A DNA stretch of 64,000 bases from Rhizophagus irregularis (lineage: Eukaryota > Glomeromycota > Glomeromycetes > Glomerales > Glomeraceae), in the NCBI RefSeq assembly GCF_026210795.1, contig NC_089430.1:5642001-5706000 (forward strand), given 5' to 3'. Of the stretch, positions 1 through 12,762 are shown in pieces (the stretch's first letter is position 1; each line of letters opens with the position of its first letter). The position numbers were made by a program, and so were the translations under genes. A model generated the notes under the pieces. It made no database searches. It was given only the letters and a program-made list of their open reading frames with translations, and was not told the origin of the DNA.

Positions 1-990
1 CCTCAGATAGAATCGGCACATTAGCTCTCTTGAGAGTTCACCCGCTGCTATTATCCAATAAAAAATGGAAAAAAAGTTATGTAAATTAACGTTGCAAATC
101 AAGGCACACTTTATCGAATATTTTTCAATGCTCTTTCTTTTTTCATAACATATTCAGAAACTAAAATTGAATAATTCCTTCTATATTATATATTAAATAT
201 AGTTAAAAAAAATATTCATATACTAAAAGAAGTAGGAATATTAATAATATATCAAGATATTAATTATTGAAAATATATTTATAGTAATAAATAATTTTAA
301 CAATATCGATGGTAAAAAAAAATAATTTTTTTCATGAATAATTTTAACAAATTATTTGTGAAAGAATTGCTTTGGATATTTTGAATTATTATTAATAATC
401 CAATTTTGTGTTTAATTAAATCAGTGTAAGTTATATAGTACTATGGATTATTTAGCAATTAAATCCAAACGGTTGGTCTGAAACTTTTTTTTTTTACCTC
501 CCACAAATCTTGATTTGCCAAAGTTAATATTCTAATTCCGAAAAAAAAAAATTTATTCTACTTAGGTAAATAAGTTTAAACCTGATCAACTGATCGAATT
601 TTCTTTTTTTTTTATACTATATAATAAACATTTTAGGTTATTTTTCTTTTTAACAGTATATAAATTACTTCATTAAAATTCGGTAATTATTAAAGATCAT
701 ATGTCAAAAGATAATAGGCGCATCAATAATAAATATTACTAATATTTACTTTATTGAATAAAACCGGTTCTTAATTAATCTACTACGTTAATTGATTGTA
801 GGAATGGACATAATTAAATATATTAGACATATATTTTAAGATAATTAAGTTATCATTCCTAAAATTAAAGATCTTTATATCTAAATAAAAGATACCATAT
901 CAAATTTTTTATTATTAAGACATCCGGTTTTGTATTTTGATTTAATACTTATTACAAATCTGTCAAACCTATTATAATACTAGTATTACT
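1..990. other. AT-rich intergenic DNA, no gene seen
   Basis: No credible reading frame, RNA gene or repeat boundary was found here. The sequence is AT-rich with several homopolymer T and A runs. Confidence 0.5.
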
Positions 991-1109
991 TATCTCCTGG
1001 CTAATTAGGAATAAGTAAAATTTTACTAGGATTGGATAAATGATCGGCCGAAGGCTGATCATGTTCCGATTCTAAGTAAAATTTTACTATTCCAATTAGC
1101 CAGGAGATA
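991..1109. repeat. Foldback / MITE-like inverted repeat
   Basis: The two ends are inverted copies: TATCTCCTGGCTAATT on the left and AATTAGCCAGGAGATA on the right. Inside, a second pair of self-complementary blocks, AGTAAAATTTTACT, occurs once per arm. The arms meet around a GATCGGCC/GGCTGATC core near 1045-1060, so most of the 119 bp can fold into one hairpin. The ends carry TA, compatible with a mariner/Stowaway-type foldback MITE, but the duplication is too short to prove insertion. Confidence 0.65.
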
Positions 1110-3290
1110 ATTGATTTATCCCCTGCCATTTACACAATAGTAAGTGTTTTATAGTATATCGTGAGTATAATATAGTATATTTAATTGTTGAATCTTATTT
1201 TTCTTTTGCTTGGTTTTTTTTTTATTTTAAGAGATTTTAAAAAAATAATTGAATTTTAAAAGCTTCGGAACTATTACTATTACACTTGAAAAATAATATT
1301 GAGATTACAAATAAATTAAAAGAAAGATTTTCTCATTTGGAAAATGCAAATCTTTCTGAATTACTCAAATTTTCAAATCAGTCCATTATAGTATAATCAA
1401 TAGTTAATTTTTACCGCAAAATTTCCTAGAAACGGATAAATAAATACATATAAATTTTACTACCCAGTAGGTATAACTAAAATTGCATAATCGTGTAAAT
1501 GGTGCCGATCAGGGGATAAGAATTAATACACTCTGCTTGTATGAATCTCTGCTGAAAAATTCCAAATGAAATTATAACAATATCTCAATAGCATAATATA
1601 TAAACTCCAATGAAAACCGTTTTCATATTTGTTCTAGATTTTATAATCATTGGTTATGGTTCACTATAAACATATTCTTGTTTATAATAATCACTTTGCT
1701 TTGTTTGAATCCATCAACTAATTGATGTCAGAGATCTCAGTTATAGACATTAAAAATCTCCTTTGTACTTCGCAAGTTATTTCTCATATATTCATTATAA
1801 TTTGGCTTACAATAGGTTGGTTTTCTTTTTAAAAAATATTTGAACTAAACATGTCATTTTCATTATGTAATTTGAATATTGCTTATTGTTTATGCTATGC
1901 CACAGGGCTTTGGTAATAAATCAACAAAGAAAATGTGTAACAAAATTGAACTCAGCCCAAATCTTTTTTTTAAGCCATATCATTTTAGTGTGCCTTTTAT
2001 AAATAGACATTTTTTTTTACTTTCTTTTATTATATTCCATATCAATTTCATTTACCCTTAAAATTTAACAAATTTATTATTAGAAATAAACCTCAATAAA
2101 TGGGAAAAATTATAGTGACTCACAAAAAGTATTTTTCAAAAACATATATATCTTAAAAGTGATAATTTATTTATGGCACTAAACAAGTTATAATGTGATA
2201 TAGACGTCATTTTATACGATGGAACACAAATTAATCCATGATGATAATTATAACACGAACAATATAAAACGATATCTGGATACACTAAAAAACTATAGAA
2301 TTTATTAAAAGTAAAAATGGTATTCTCCTCTCAAAGATTTTGAGTTTATAGAATCTGTTTATTTAAAATACATTATGATTATTACAAATACATTGACAAT
2401 GCATTCATAGAATATACATGTTACTACAAATAAGACTTTATTAGATTTTATAAAAGATTACTTTAACACTGCCAATGTTTTAACATATATTTTATTATAA
2501 ATTTATTCAAATTACTATTTTATATAACATAAAACATATAATTCATTTAGATATTCCTATTTCAGTCATAATATTAATTAGAATATTTTATGCATACATG
2601 TGGTTAATATGGACAATGTTAAAATGAGTATATTGAAAAGTGTCTAATGTTTGCAACATCATGGTTATAAATGTGGTGGTTGTAATAGAAATAGGATCCC
2701 ATCTTATCAAGGAAATAAAAATGGTTAATCTATATTATATCAACCTCTACATGAAAGAATACAACTTACAGAAAACAAAAAGCATAGCAACATTATTTAA
2801 ATAAAATTCAGAGCTTAACAAAGGGCTCCTTTTATGGAAATAGAGCTTAACATCAATCAGCTAATTCTCATCAGCAAAATCCAAAAAAAAGCAGGTATAC
2901 TTATTGTAACCTCACCTAAAAAATGAAAATCAGCAGGACCTGCCATTGACTGCATAAAGCTCTTTTCCTTATCACTACCAAATCATAGATAGATAAAGGC
3001 GATGACCTATTATATATTTTACTAGTCAAATATACAAGATTTAGTCATCAAAGTATATATTAATATAGAAACGCCTTGGTATAAACAAGAAAAGTGAGCA
3101 ATACCTCAAACTGAAACCTCACATTACAATAAAATACAGAAAATTAGAAAAGCTAATAATAAAAAAGTTTTTTCTTATTCAGATAATACCCAATAAGAAA
3201 AAACTTTAACAGATAATACAGTATAAATGCAAGCTGAGAATAATACAAAATAAGATTAGGGAATATTATCCATCTTATGGTGTATTATTA
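1110..3290. other. AT-rich intergenic DNA, no gene seen
   Basis: Only short chance reading frames occur. Nothing recognisable as a domain, RNA or repeat terminus was seen. Confidence 0.45.
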
Positions 3291-6200
3291 CAATTCGCTG
3301 TATTAACTGATTAAATTTTTAAATGCGGGAAGTAGTGAAATTATTGAAAATCAAGGAGAAAATAAATATGGACTTATAAATATATTTATATTTATAAATG
3401 TTGACTCAACATATCAGAGTCTTGTGGACAAAGTAAAGCCTTTTATTCCCAAACAAATCAAAGAATGCTGTGAGGATTTTGTAGAATTACATAATGATAT
3501 CAATATTGATAATGAAATCGAAAAAGAATATAAGAATAACTTATACAGTCATCTATTTAAAGAAGATACAAATCATACAATATAACTAACAAAACAATGA
3601 AACATAAATATAATAACACACTATAGGATCACTGCCACTAGACTTTACTATATTTTTGAGGTTCCAGGAGTTAATCAAATCATGAGGACTATTAAAACTA
3701 ATATAACATTGATAAGAGGGCTTTAGTATCCAAGAATATCAAGATTTGGTTTTGTGATCCTCAGAAATTTTCAACGGAGTTGAAAATTTGGGAGGGAATG
3801 ATAAAGATATAAAAATAACAAGTGCATTTTCATCCCACATTAAGAATATTTATAGCACAATTTCCAAACTACAACATGCAGTTAAATATATATATTCTGA
3901 ATTCATCAAAGTAGAAACTAATTTTCTATCAAAAATACAAACAGTATTTTTTTATTTTATTGTATTGTTAAAATATATAATGATAATCAAAATCAAGAAA
4001 GGGTTCCCCTAAATGAAACAAAATCTATTATAAGTATAAATAATAAAGAAATAAATAATGATTATACAAAAGAAATTGAAGATTCTTTACTATAACAATT
4101 AGGGAACATTTAAGAAGACTACCCTATGCTCTTATAGCTCACAATATTGATATGCAGAAATTAACACATCGTGATTCAAAAAATCTTATTTTCTAAATAT
4201 ACACCTTATTATAATTCAGTAATGAAGATAACTTTGTTAAAGAATTCTATTTAAAATAGCAAATGTCATTTGACGGAATTTCTGATAAACGACGACCACT
4301 TTTTCAAAAATTGAAAACATGAAAAAAGATAATATTTTTATAATACTTCCTCTATTAATTGAAGTTAAAATTATTATATTTACCAGTTCAAGTCAATTCT
4401 GAATGCTATCTTTAAATTATTTCTTAATTTTACTAAAAGTTATATTGACATAATATTATAAGCATATTTCTTTTAAAATAATTACTTTCTAAATATGGCA
4501 TACAGACAAAAACTTTAAAACATAAAACATACTTTCTTATTTCTGTACGGATTTTACAATAATCTTTATTGGCTGGAATTGACAGCATTTATGTGCACGC
4601 CAGATAACAGTTATATTCTTTTATATATATATTTAGAAATATTGAAATAACTTACTGTACTTTTTAAATGAATCAAGCATTTTACTAATTCATTCTTAAA
4701 AATTCAAACAGCCACATCTCAGAATTTGTCAAAGACTTACTTCCAAACTTCTTTAAAATAATGAATAAAATGCTGTTATTTTCAAAACGGCATATGAGAG
4801 GAAGAAGAGAGTCATTATAGTAAAATTTTAGCACACAGATAATCTTTTGTAGTCTAGATAAAATATTGAATATGAATATAAAAAAATTTCGAAAGAATAT
4901 TTCTTATTTCATGCTTCATCCCTTTTCTTCCTTTTTACTATTCATGTTAGTTTTTTTTCCTTTAGAGTTATTTTTTACATTTTTGTTATTAACAAAAAAA
5001 AAAAATCTCTTTTTTTCCATTATTTAAGCATGATAAGTTTCTAAAATCCATCATTTTATTTATATTTCTTTAAAAAAATGCAAAGCAAATCTTATAATAG
5101 ATCTTATCATTCTCCTTGAGGTGCAACACCAAGATGAAGAGGGCAAGTTACTCTCACTCAAATGGAATCAATTGATAACCAAAATTTATCTTTCTACTTT
5201 TCCTCACTCTTTTGCAATATCTTTGCACAATTTTTTCAAATATCAACCTTTGCAAAAATTTATATTCTACTTTCTAAAAATTATTACTATGACTTGCTGA
5301 TGCTCTAACACCTCTCATCAAAAGTCTAAGTCACATTTTTAAGCCCTTAAAGCTGCACAAAAATCTAAGGTTCACAAGCTTGAAGGTTGGATAATATAAA
5401 TATTCCATTTTCATCCATTTAAATAATTTCAACACAGTCAGAATTCAAAGAATCTTATTGTAATCAATGTGAGCAGAAAAATTATAACTTCAGTTTTTCT
5501 TTATATTTTTACACCAAAGGTATAAACACAAAAAACAACTTATATATAAATTATCACCAAACTAGACATTCATTTCCAAAGATAATAACAATTAATCAGC
5601 ATTATTGATGGATATTATTATAAAATAATGAAATTTTATGACAGATGCATTAAAAATTGGAGAAATATCAAAACTGAAATATGGGAAACAAAAAAATAAA
5701 ACATGCAAAAAATAAGGTCTTGAAAATTCTAATTCAATGGAAAAGTCATTTAATAGAAAATTTTAAAATAATGATTATAAAAAGGAGAAAAATTCCAAAA
5801 AGCATATTAACATTATTGTTTACTTTAGAAAAGAAAAAACTTGACATAATTAATAAGAAAAGAAGGCATGAAATAAAATCTTTTGATATAATCTATGCAG
5901 AAAAAAATCATGATAGCATATCATTCATAAGCTATCATGGTATATGCTATATTGGTCATATATTATAATCTGATATGCCGTGCTATGAAAGTTCACAAAT
6001 ATCAATACCTGATATATCAATGATTCTTATACAATAATATTCCATTATTTAAAAATTGAGATTAAAAAGCTTAAGTTAAAGGGTTTTTTACCTTGTTATA
6101 AAAAAGAGAAGGAAGTTAGTGTCCATATTTATTTATTAAATTCTCTGATGATGAAAAACCTGTATTATGAAACAGATTACTGTATTATTTTTACTATGGT

Positions 6201-6860
6201 CTATCAGTACAGATTGGTATTTTAACTAATGAATTTCCAGATTTAAAGTTAATTTAAGTTCACTTTGTTAAAAACCAAAATTATTATCTTCTTTATACTG
6301 CAAATATTATGTCTCATACACAATTTCATGAAAGATTAGAAAAAATAAGAATAAAAAATCACAGCTAGAAAAAAGAGTTATTGATAATATAGATTTAAAG
6401 GAAAAAACATTTTCCTATGAAAATTATTTTTGAAACTACACATAATTCATCACATGCAACTTTATGTATGGGGAGAGCAGTTAAAGGCTCCACAGAACGA
6501 ATTATTTTTGACTAAGCAAGAATTAACCAAGACAAATGAAGAAAATAATACTCTAAATAAACAATTTCTCTGATCTTTAAGAGTTTTCAATTTTCTTTAC
6601 AAGTACCATTAAGTTTATTAATATTAATAATAACAATAATAATCTTTATTTGGTAAATCACATTTTACACAATTTTTTTCATCAATGGAAATCATTTTAC
6701 TGATTGAAGATGTTCTATTAATTAAGGGAAGTTTTGATTATCAGAGGGTGGCAAAAGGAAGACAATTAGTGAATAAGAGAAATGTTTAAAATCAGTAAAG
6801 ATGCTACAAAGAAATTTAATGACCTCTTACAAATACATCTCATTTCATAACTATTGGGAT
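3290..6860 (+). other. Decayed repeat-derived DNA, many stops
   Basis: Short peptide-like stretches with biased, protein-like composition can be read on the plus strand, for example near 3.42-3.57 kb and 4.09-4.30 kb, but each is broken by stops and frame changes every 20-60 codons. This resembles an old transposon-derived region more than a gene. No family could be named for it. Confidence 0.3.
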
Positions 6861-6868
6861 TTATATGA

Positions 6869-7400
6869 TTGATATATATAACAAAATCGCAGAAAAAAAT
6901 ACTAATTGGATATAAAATTCCGCCACCAAATATTATTATTCTTGAACCTAAAAAGAGTCCAAATTGTGATAAAAATATTCATAATGCATGTGATATGTAT
7001 TTTGAAATATCAAATAGTAATCATTTAAACATTGCCTGTGATGAAGCTATTTTTAGAAGATTAATATTTTACCATTAAAAAAGGATAACATAAGATTAAT
7101 TCTTGGACAATAGTACACTTCAAAGGATATGCTATAGTGCACTTATAATATTTTCTGGTTATGGAATTTTCAATTTGGCAGCAAAACTTAAAGTTCATTA
7201 TTAATAATGATAGAGATTCTGATGTCAAAAATTTTGAGCTCATAAACGTCAATAGAGCCGGAATATCGTATGGAGAATTAGATAAATTAGAAAAAGTAGT
7301 AGTTGATTAACAAGCTACTTGTTATATTTAGAATTAATATTGGTTACTATTGGAATTTCAAGCAATAAGTGTAGTAAAAATAAAAAAATGGAAGATATTG
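6869..7400 (+). pseudogene. Relic of a repetitive Glomeromycotina-type ORF
   Basis: An open stretch at 6869-7078 encodes a peptide with the segment IACDEAIFRRL. Just downstream, in shifted frames, the DNA reads ILGQ-YTSKDML, then FSGYGIFNLAAKLKVHY, then LDKLEKVV and QATCYI. These fall in a consistent order but need several frame changes and stop readthroughs. I recall this order of segments from a multicopy Rhizophagus protein family, probably transposon-related, but cannot confirm it without a search. No catalytic motif is readable, so the function is unknown and this copy is dead. Confidence 0.4.
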
Positions 7401-9540
7401 AAAATTAAAATAATAATGTATTAAAAGATGGTAAAAATTCTTAGAGACTCAGATTACTACTCTGAAGAGTGGGAAGAAACGGATTCTGAGAAAGAAACTT
7501 AAAAGTATATATGAGCATTTTAAAGAAAACTGAAATGAATATGCAAAGTGTGGTTATTGCTAAATTTTGTAAATTTCACGAGTTGAGCTAACTAACAAAT
7601 TGATGCTGAAGTAAATTTTGTAAAGATAAATCATTATTGGTACTTATCAATTATAATCAAAGCAGCAAGATGGATAGAAAGATTAATGAATCTTTCAAAC
7701 TTTAATTGGTGTATTGTTGACATGCTTCCAATCCTGGATGTAAATTTTTTTAAATCAACATCAATTAATGTTACTGCATTTGAGTGCTGGCTCAAGATTG
7801 TTGAAACACGTGAAATTTATTCAGAAGAAGAGAAAAAAAAAGCACAAGATAATATATATGTGACAGAACTTGCATAATTACTTTTTACAATTACTGAGAA
7901 AAGTGGAGAAATGCTTTAAATTTTTAAATTGCATGTTATAATCCCTTTCTTGTGCCTTTCCAGCCCAATAAAAATAATTATATTATATGCTTCTAATATC
8001 AAATTTTTCTGCACTACATTATTTTGGATTTAATAAAGCACTCAAAAGATTTGGAGTCAAATTTATCAAACAAAATATTTGTAAATTAAATGGATGAAAA
8101 AAAAATTTAAAAGCTCAAATATCATCTGTATAAGTTGAAGAGATATTATTAGAATATATTGCTGGTGATTTATTAGAAGTATTAAATTTTCCAAATCAGT
8201 ACTTCGCAAATTATCCATTAACTTATAATATTAATAATATTATAAGATGTTCTGGAAATATATTATATATTAGCTAACTCAAAAAAAGTGCTAGTTTTGA
8301 AACAAGGCTTGGCATAACCTCTATTGGAAAAGTTATCTTTCATAAACTTTTCAAAACTTATTTGATAAATAGCTTTATTTATACCCTATTCCAAAACCTC
8401 AATGGTGGAATGCCACAGGTATTGGTAAGAATTATAAAAATGCTATTTATGTCACTAAACTCAAACTTAGTTGGACAGAAAATGAGCAAATAATTGGATA
8501 ATGGTGGATTGTTTTGATAAATGATATAACTTATTCTTTGAGAAAAGGGATGACACCACTGATATTTCTAGATTGATAAACATCAAGCTAGGGAAAGTTC
8601 CTATTTTAGGAATCCAAGTGATACAAAATTATATGGCTGTTTCTGCAGTAATCAGTACTGTTATAACCCAAAAAAAAGCAAATCTATTGTTGTGTATATT
8701 TAAATCAAATTGCATTAAAAAATGACACCACCTTCTGTTCCATATACATGGAAAAGAAAAATCCTTCGCAATGAGGTCTTACATTATGATGCTATTTTGC
8801 ATTGGCAGTGAAAAAAGTAACTAATAATAACTATAAAGCTCTTATGGGATGCCAAAATTGGTAAATAAATGTTATATGCATATGGAAAATATTATGATTA
8901 TAAGAAAATAAAGAAAATAATTAATTAGTGATATCAAAATTGAAAATTATTTGTTTAATTACAATAAAACAAATGAGGGATATATAAATGTTAATGTTAC
9001 ATACTGTTCAACATTCAAGAACTATAAAGATTTTGATTTTAAATTTTATATACAAACAATAAAGATATTCAACTCTTTGATGAAGGTGACATTGTGGAAA
9101 ATAACTATGATGAAGAATAAAATCTTGACAAAGTTACTAAAAAAGAGAGTGAGATGTTAGCATCAGAAAAACACTGTTCTTGTTGTAAATTAAACTTGAC
9201 TTATAATCCTCTGCTCTGAAGATAAAAATAACCCAAAATTACCAAGTACAACAACTCCAATACCTGAACTAGAAGACTTTTTAAAAAAAAATGGATATCA
9301 AAGAATCAAGATTGTAATTATAAATATAAGTCTTGAAAGAAATGGATATCAAAGAATCAAGATTGTGATTACAAATATAAGTATTATAAAGATATTATAG
9401 CAACAGGACCAGTTTATGATTCAAAATATATATGAAACAATTCCTTATATTGGTCAGATAGTCAAACATTATGGTGAAGGCTACCATGGCATGACATTCT
9501 TGATAAGGAAAAATATGGAATGACCTTGATAGTGACAGTA
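7400..9540 (+). other. Continuation of decayed repeat relic
   Basis: Short frames (such as 7686-7877 and 8951-9160) and scattered peptide-like segments continue from the relic upstream, all broken. At 9290-9331 and 9341-9382 a roughly 42-bp segment beginning AATGGATATCAAAGAATC is repeated in tandem with a 51-bp offset. No intact gene is present. Confidence 0.3.
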
Positions 9541-9880
9541 GGAATTGTTAAATGCTTCTATCAGGGTCATTTAGAGTGGGCAAGTCATATCTTGCCTTGT
9601 TCCTTGCTGCCATATTCTAAGGGATGGTATTTGTTATCTGTAGGTATTTTCTAGCACTCAATAATTATATCCTAACAGTTGCTGATTTTAACCAGATACC
9701 TTTGGAACATTTTGTTGCAGATAAAGATGTAACAATAAGTACAGTTGGCTTTATCTTTGATCTGCTCCAGAAATTAAAAACAAAAACTCTATGTATAGTT
9801 GACAACCATGGTGCACTCTTTGAACTGAAATCTGCTACCTCAGTGATTTCCACTTCTTAATTCTCTGATACATCTATTGA
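9540..9880 (+). pseudogene. Relic of a P-loop-like ORF
   Basis: Around 9560 the plus strand reads SGSFRVGKSYLALFLAA, which fits the Walker A pattern GxxxxGKS/T. A stop follows, and the reading continues as an open stretch to 9860 containing 'IPLEHFVADKDVTISTVGF' and 'LCIVDNHGALFEL'; the IVD could be a Walker B-like strand. It may be the remains of an NTPase of the CRN/transposon-associated type found again at 12.8 kb, but the two do not align obviously by eye. It is interrupted and has no convincing start. Confidence 0.33.
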
Positions 9881-12180
9881 TAATTCCACGATTATATTGA
9901 TATGTTGTCATGTATCAGATACTAAATCATTGTGATTTGATGACAATCACTTAACTGTATAGTACCAAATCATAGGTTTCTGCAATGTGTATATTATTTA
10001 TATAATAAAAAAATTACTTGTTTTTCATTTTTAATAGATTTTCGTTTTCTAATAAAAAATTTCAAAAAATAACTTTTTTTCGTTTTTAATAAAAGACTTT
10101 TTTAATGCATGGACTGAGAGACAAAATGGGACACATGTAGTTTGGTAAATCATCATAACGATAATTCAATTATTATTACTATTATTACTTTATATTAAAT
10201 AAATCAACTAATACAAATTAATTGACAACAAATTATACAATTAATTATTTTAATAATTATTATCATAATAAATTATTAAAAGGTTTTGAGGCCCCAAATT
10301 TTGATGCTTATGAAAAGTTTTGTTTATATAATCATTTGCTCTTTTTGTAAATATGATGAGTAAATTTTGCCTTTTAGAATAATGCATTGTTGAAAATAGT
10401 TAGTTAGTTGATGAGAGCTCTGTATCAGATAATTGCTCAATAATAGAAATTAAATTATCTCATTGATTATTCATCTTATCCAAACATTTAGTTATTTCAT
10501 TTATTGTGTTATTTTGTAAATCTTTTTTTTTGCTTTTCTAGCCAAGTTTGATTACATCTCTTTAGTTGAAAATGGCATTTATATGATTTGTCCTATGATT
10601 GTTCCCATTAAACTAGATGTGCAGCTTTAAATATCTTGTATTATTAGAAATATTTTAGATAATTAATATAACCTTATAAATATATTTATGAGGCTATTTG
10701 TTGTATTTAATATAAAATACCTAATGTATCATTTAAAAAACCAAACTTTTTGTACATAGATGTTATTTTAACACTATATTAAGTAGAAAATTTATTGGTT
10801 AATATAACTAATTCTTTGTAACTTTGTAATCATAGCTTGTAAGAGTTAAATAATACCAAAATAATTAAAAAAGAAATTGTTTTTTGACCTGGGCATCTAA
10901 AAAAATTCAAACAATCTTTTTATAGTAAATTTGTAGTAAATTTATGCTTAGTACCATATATAGTTTTGATTTACATAGTATAACAAGCACCCAACAGCTC
11001 ATGCAAAATTTGAAAAAGAGTACATTAACAATGGAATCGTGACACAATGACTGATAGATATCACTTCTTTATCTGATAAATTGTTGGATATCAGTAGCAT
11101 TATGAGTTCATTTAGTTCAGTGATCGAAAGGAAATAAAGGACATCATAAATAATGTTTTACATGAGCTGATAAAACTGGAAATGTTTATCAGTAATACAA
11201 AGAAAGATTTATCTATCAAAGAATCCTTAAATCAAATTCAAAAAAATCTGGAATATTGAGTTTTTTTCAATTGTAGAGAACTATTTTCAAAATGACCTTA
11301 ATGATATACAAAGAGATCAGTGAAACCAAATTGAAAAATATCTTGATAATGTATATGGTAGCATTTCATAAAGCTGTGATCAAACAGTATATCCAAAAAA
11401 ATTTGTACTGTACAGGACTTTCAGAATGTATATATCCAAAGTAGTGGTGCCAGTAATCCAGATCAAGTGAAGGAATTTCCTGGTATTTTACATATCAGCT
11501 TTGATGAGATACAAACTAAATAATTACTCAATTTATGTAATAAAATTTTATATTGTTTCACAGCAAAGAAAGTGACAATGAAAAATAAAAATGAAATTTT
11601 AAGAATCAAACTTTATACTGAGAACAATTAAGGAGATATTCTAATACAAGCTCTTTTATTGCTCTATGCTTATTTAATGCTTCTCTAAATACATATCTAG
11701 CCCAGATATCTGAATTCTTAACCTTGCCTGTATACTTGCAACTAACAATACATTTCGTTCTATGGGGAAGGGAAATTAAGGACCCGAGCTATACATAGAA
11801 AGGTGTCCCAGTTATTTGCTTAGAATGAACCAAAATCATGTAGATCGCTTCCATTTGTGAATAATTACAACCAGCATTCGGCCCTGAAGAAATGCGTAGA
11901 GCTAATAGTAAATATGTACCAATCTCCTCTGACCTATATATAGCTTGATGAAGGATAGGGTCAAAGTTGATGATTCTTCAGATAGTAGGAGAGCAAGAAC
12001 GAAAAAATTTATTAAGGAATAATAGCCGTGTATATTAATTAGTGCGCAATCATTATCATAGTCATCATGTATCACGGGCAAAGTCCTGACCTTGTATTTA
12101 CTTTTTATTATCTTGTATTAATAAAACGTTTCTACATTTGCCATATAACATTGAATATTTCTTTCGTGTATAAAATTATC
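9880..12180. other. Intergenic, decayed sequence
   Basis: No intact gene. Near 11.04-11.65 kb the plus strand gives broken peptide-like pieces (for example FQNVYIQSSGASNPDQVKEF near 11.42 kb), suggesting another old coding relic. The 11.65-12.18 kb part is less AT-rich but contains no recognisable feature. Confidence 0.35.
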
Positions 12181-12187
12181 ATCAATC

Positions 12188-12409
12188 ATGTTAGAGGTTG
12201 AGAATGTTAAGACCAAGGCCGGTAAAGCTGATATTGAGAATATGTATATTGAGCTTCTAGAAGCGATTAGGGAGGAATATGTGATGCTGAAAGAGCTGAG
12301 TTTAAAGCCAGAATCGAAGAGTGAGAGAAAAATAGGACAGAAACTGTTGCCAAGAACGCTGAACTTAGAGCTGATATCGAAAATTTCCTGCAAAATCATT
12401 AGGGTTTAG
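12188..12409 (+). pseudogene. Coiled-coil protein fragment
   Basis: A 73-codon frame starts with ATG and is rich in Lys, Glu, Ile and Leu with heptad-like spacing (VENVKTKAGKADIENMYIEL, then LLEAIREEY). This resembles the repetitive coiled-coil proteins common in Rhizophagus, but it is far shorter than such proteins and ends in a non-helical tail. It lies 350 bp upstream of the CRN-type gene on the same strand with no sign of joint splicing. It is most likely a gene scrap; a short real peptide cannot be excluded. Confidence 0.35.
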
Positions 12410-12762
12410 AAATTTTTTGAAAATTTAATTGCTATTTTCTCATCTCCATATGACGTAAGATTTGCATACCTATTCACATTATTTTTCCAAGTTTCGATTT
12501 ATTTTTTTTCGCATGAATATTCTTCTCGCTTATCACCTGATATGCGAAATCCTGAGACTGTGACACACATCACAATCTCAAAGTTTAGCCCTTTTTTTAT
12601 ATGAAGTATTGTATTTGCATAACTGATCAACTGATGAGTCAGATCAATCTGTGTGACAATTGATTTCATATATAAAGTATATATATCCTATTTCTGTAAA
12701 AAAAAAATTGCTACTTTTTTTGAACTACTTGTGAACCTATTTTTTACGCAAAAATATAAATA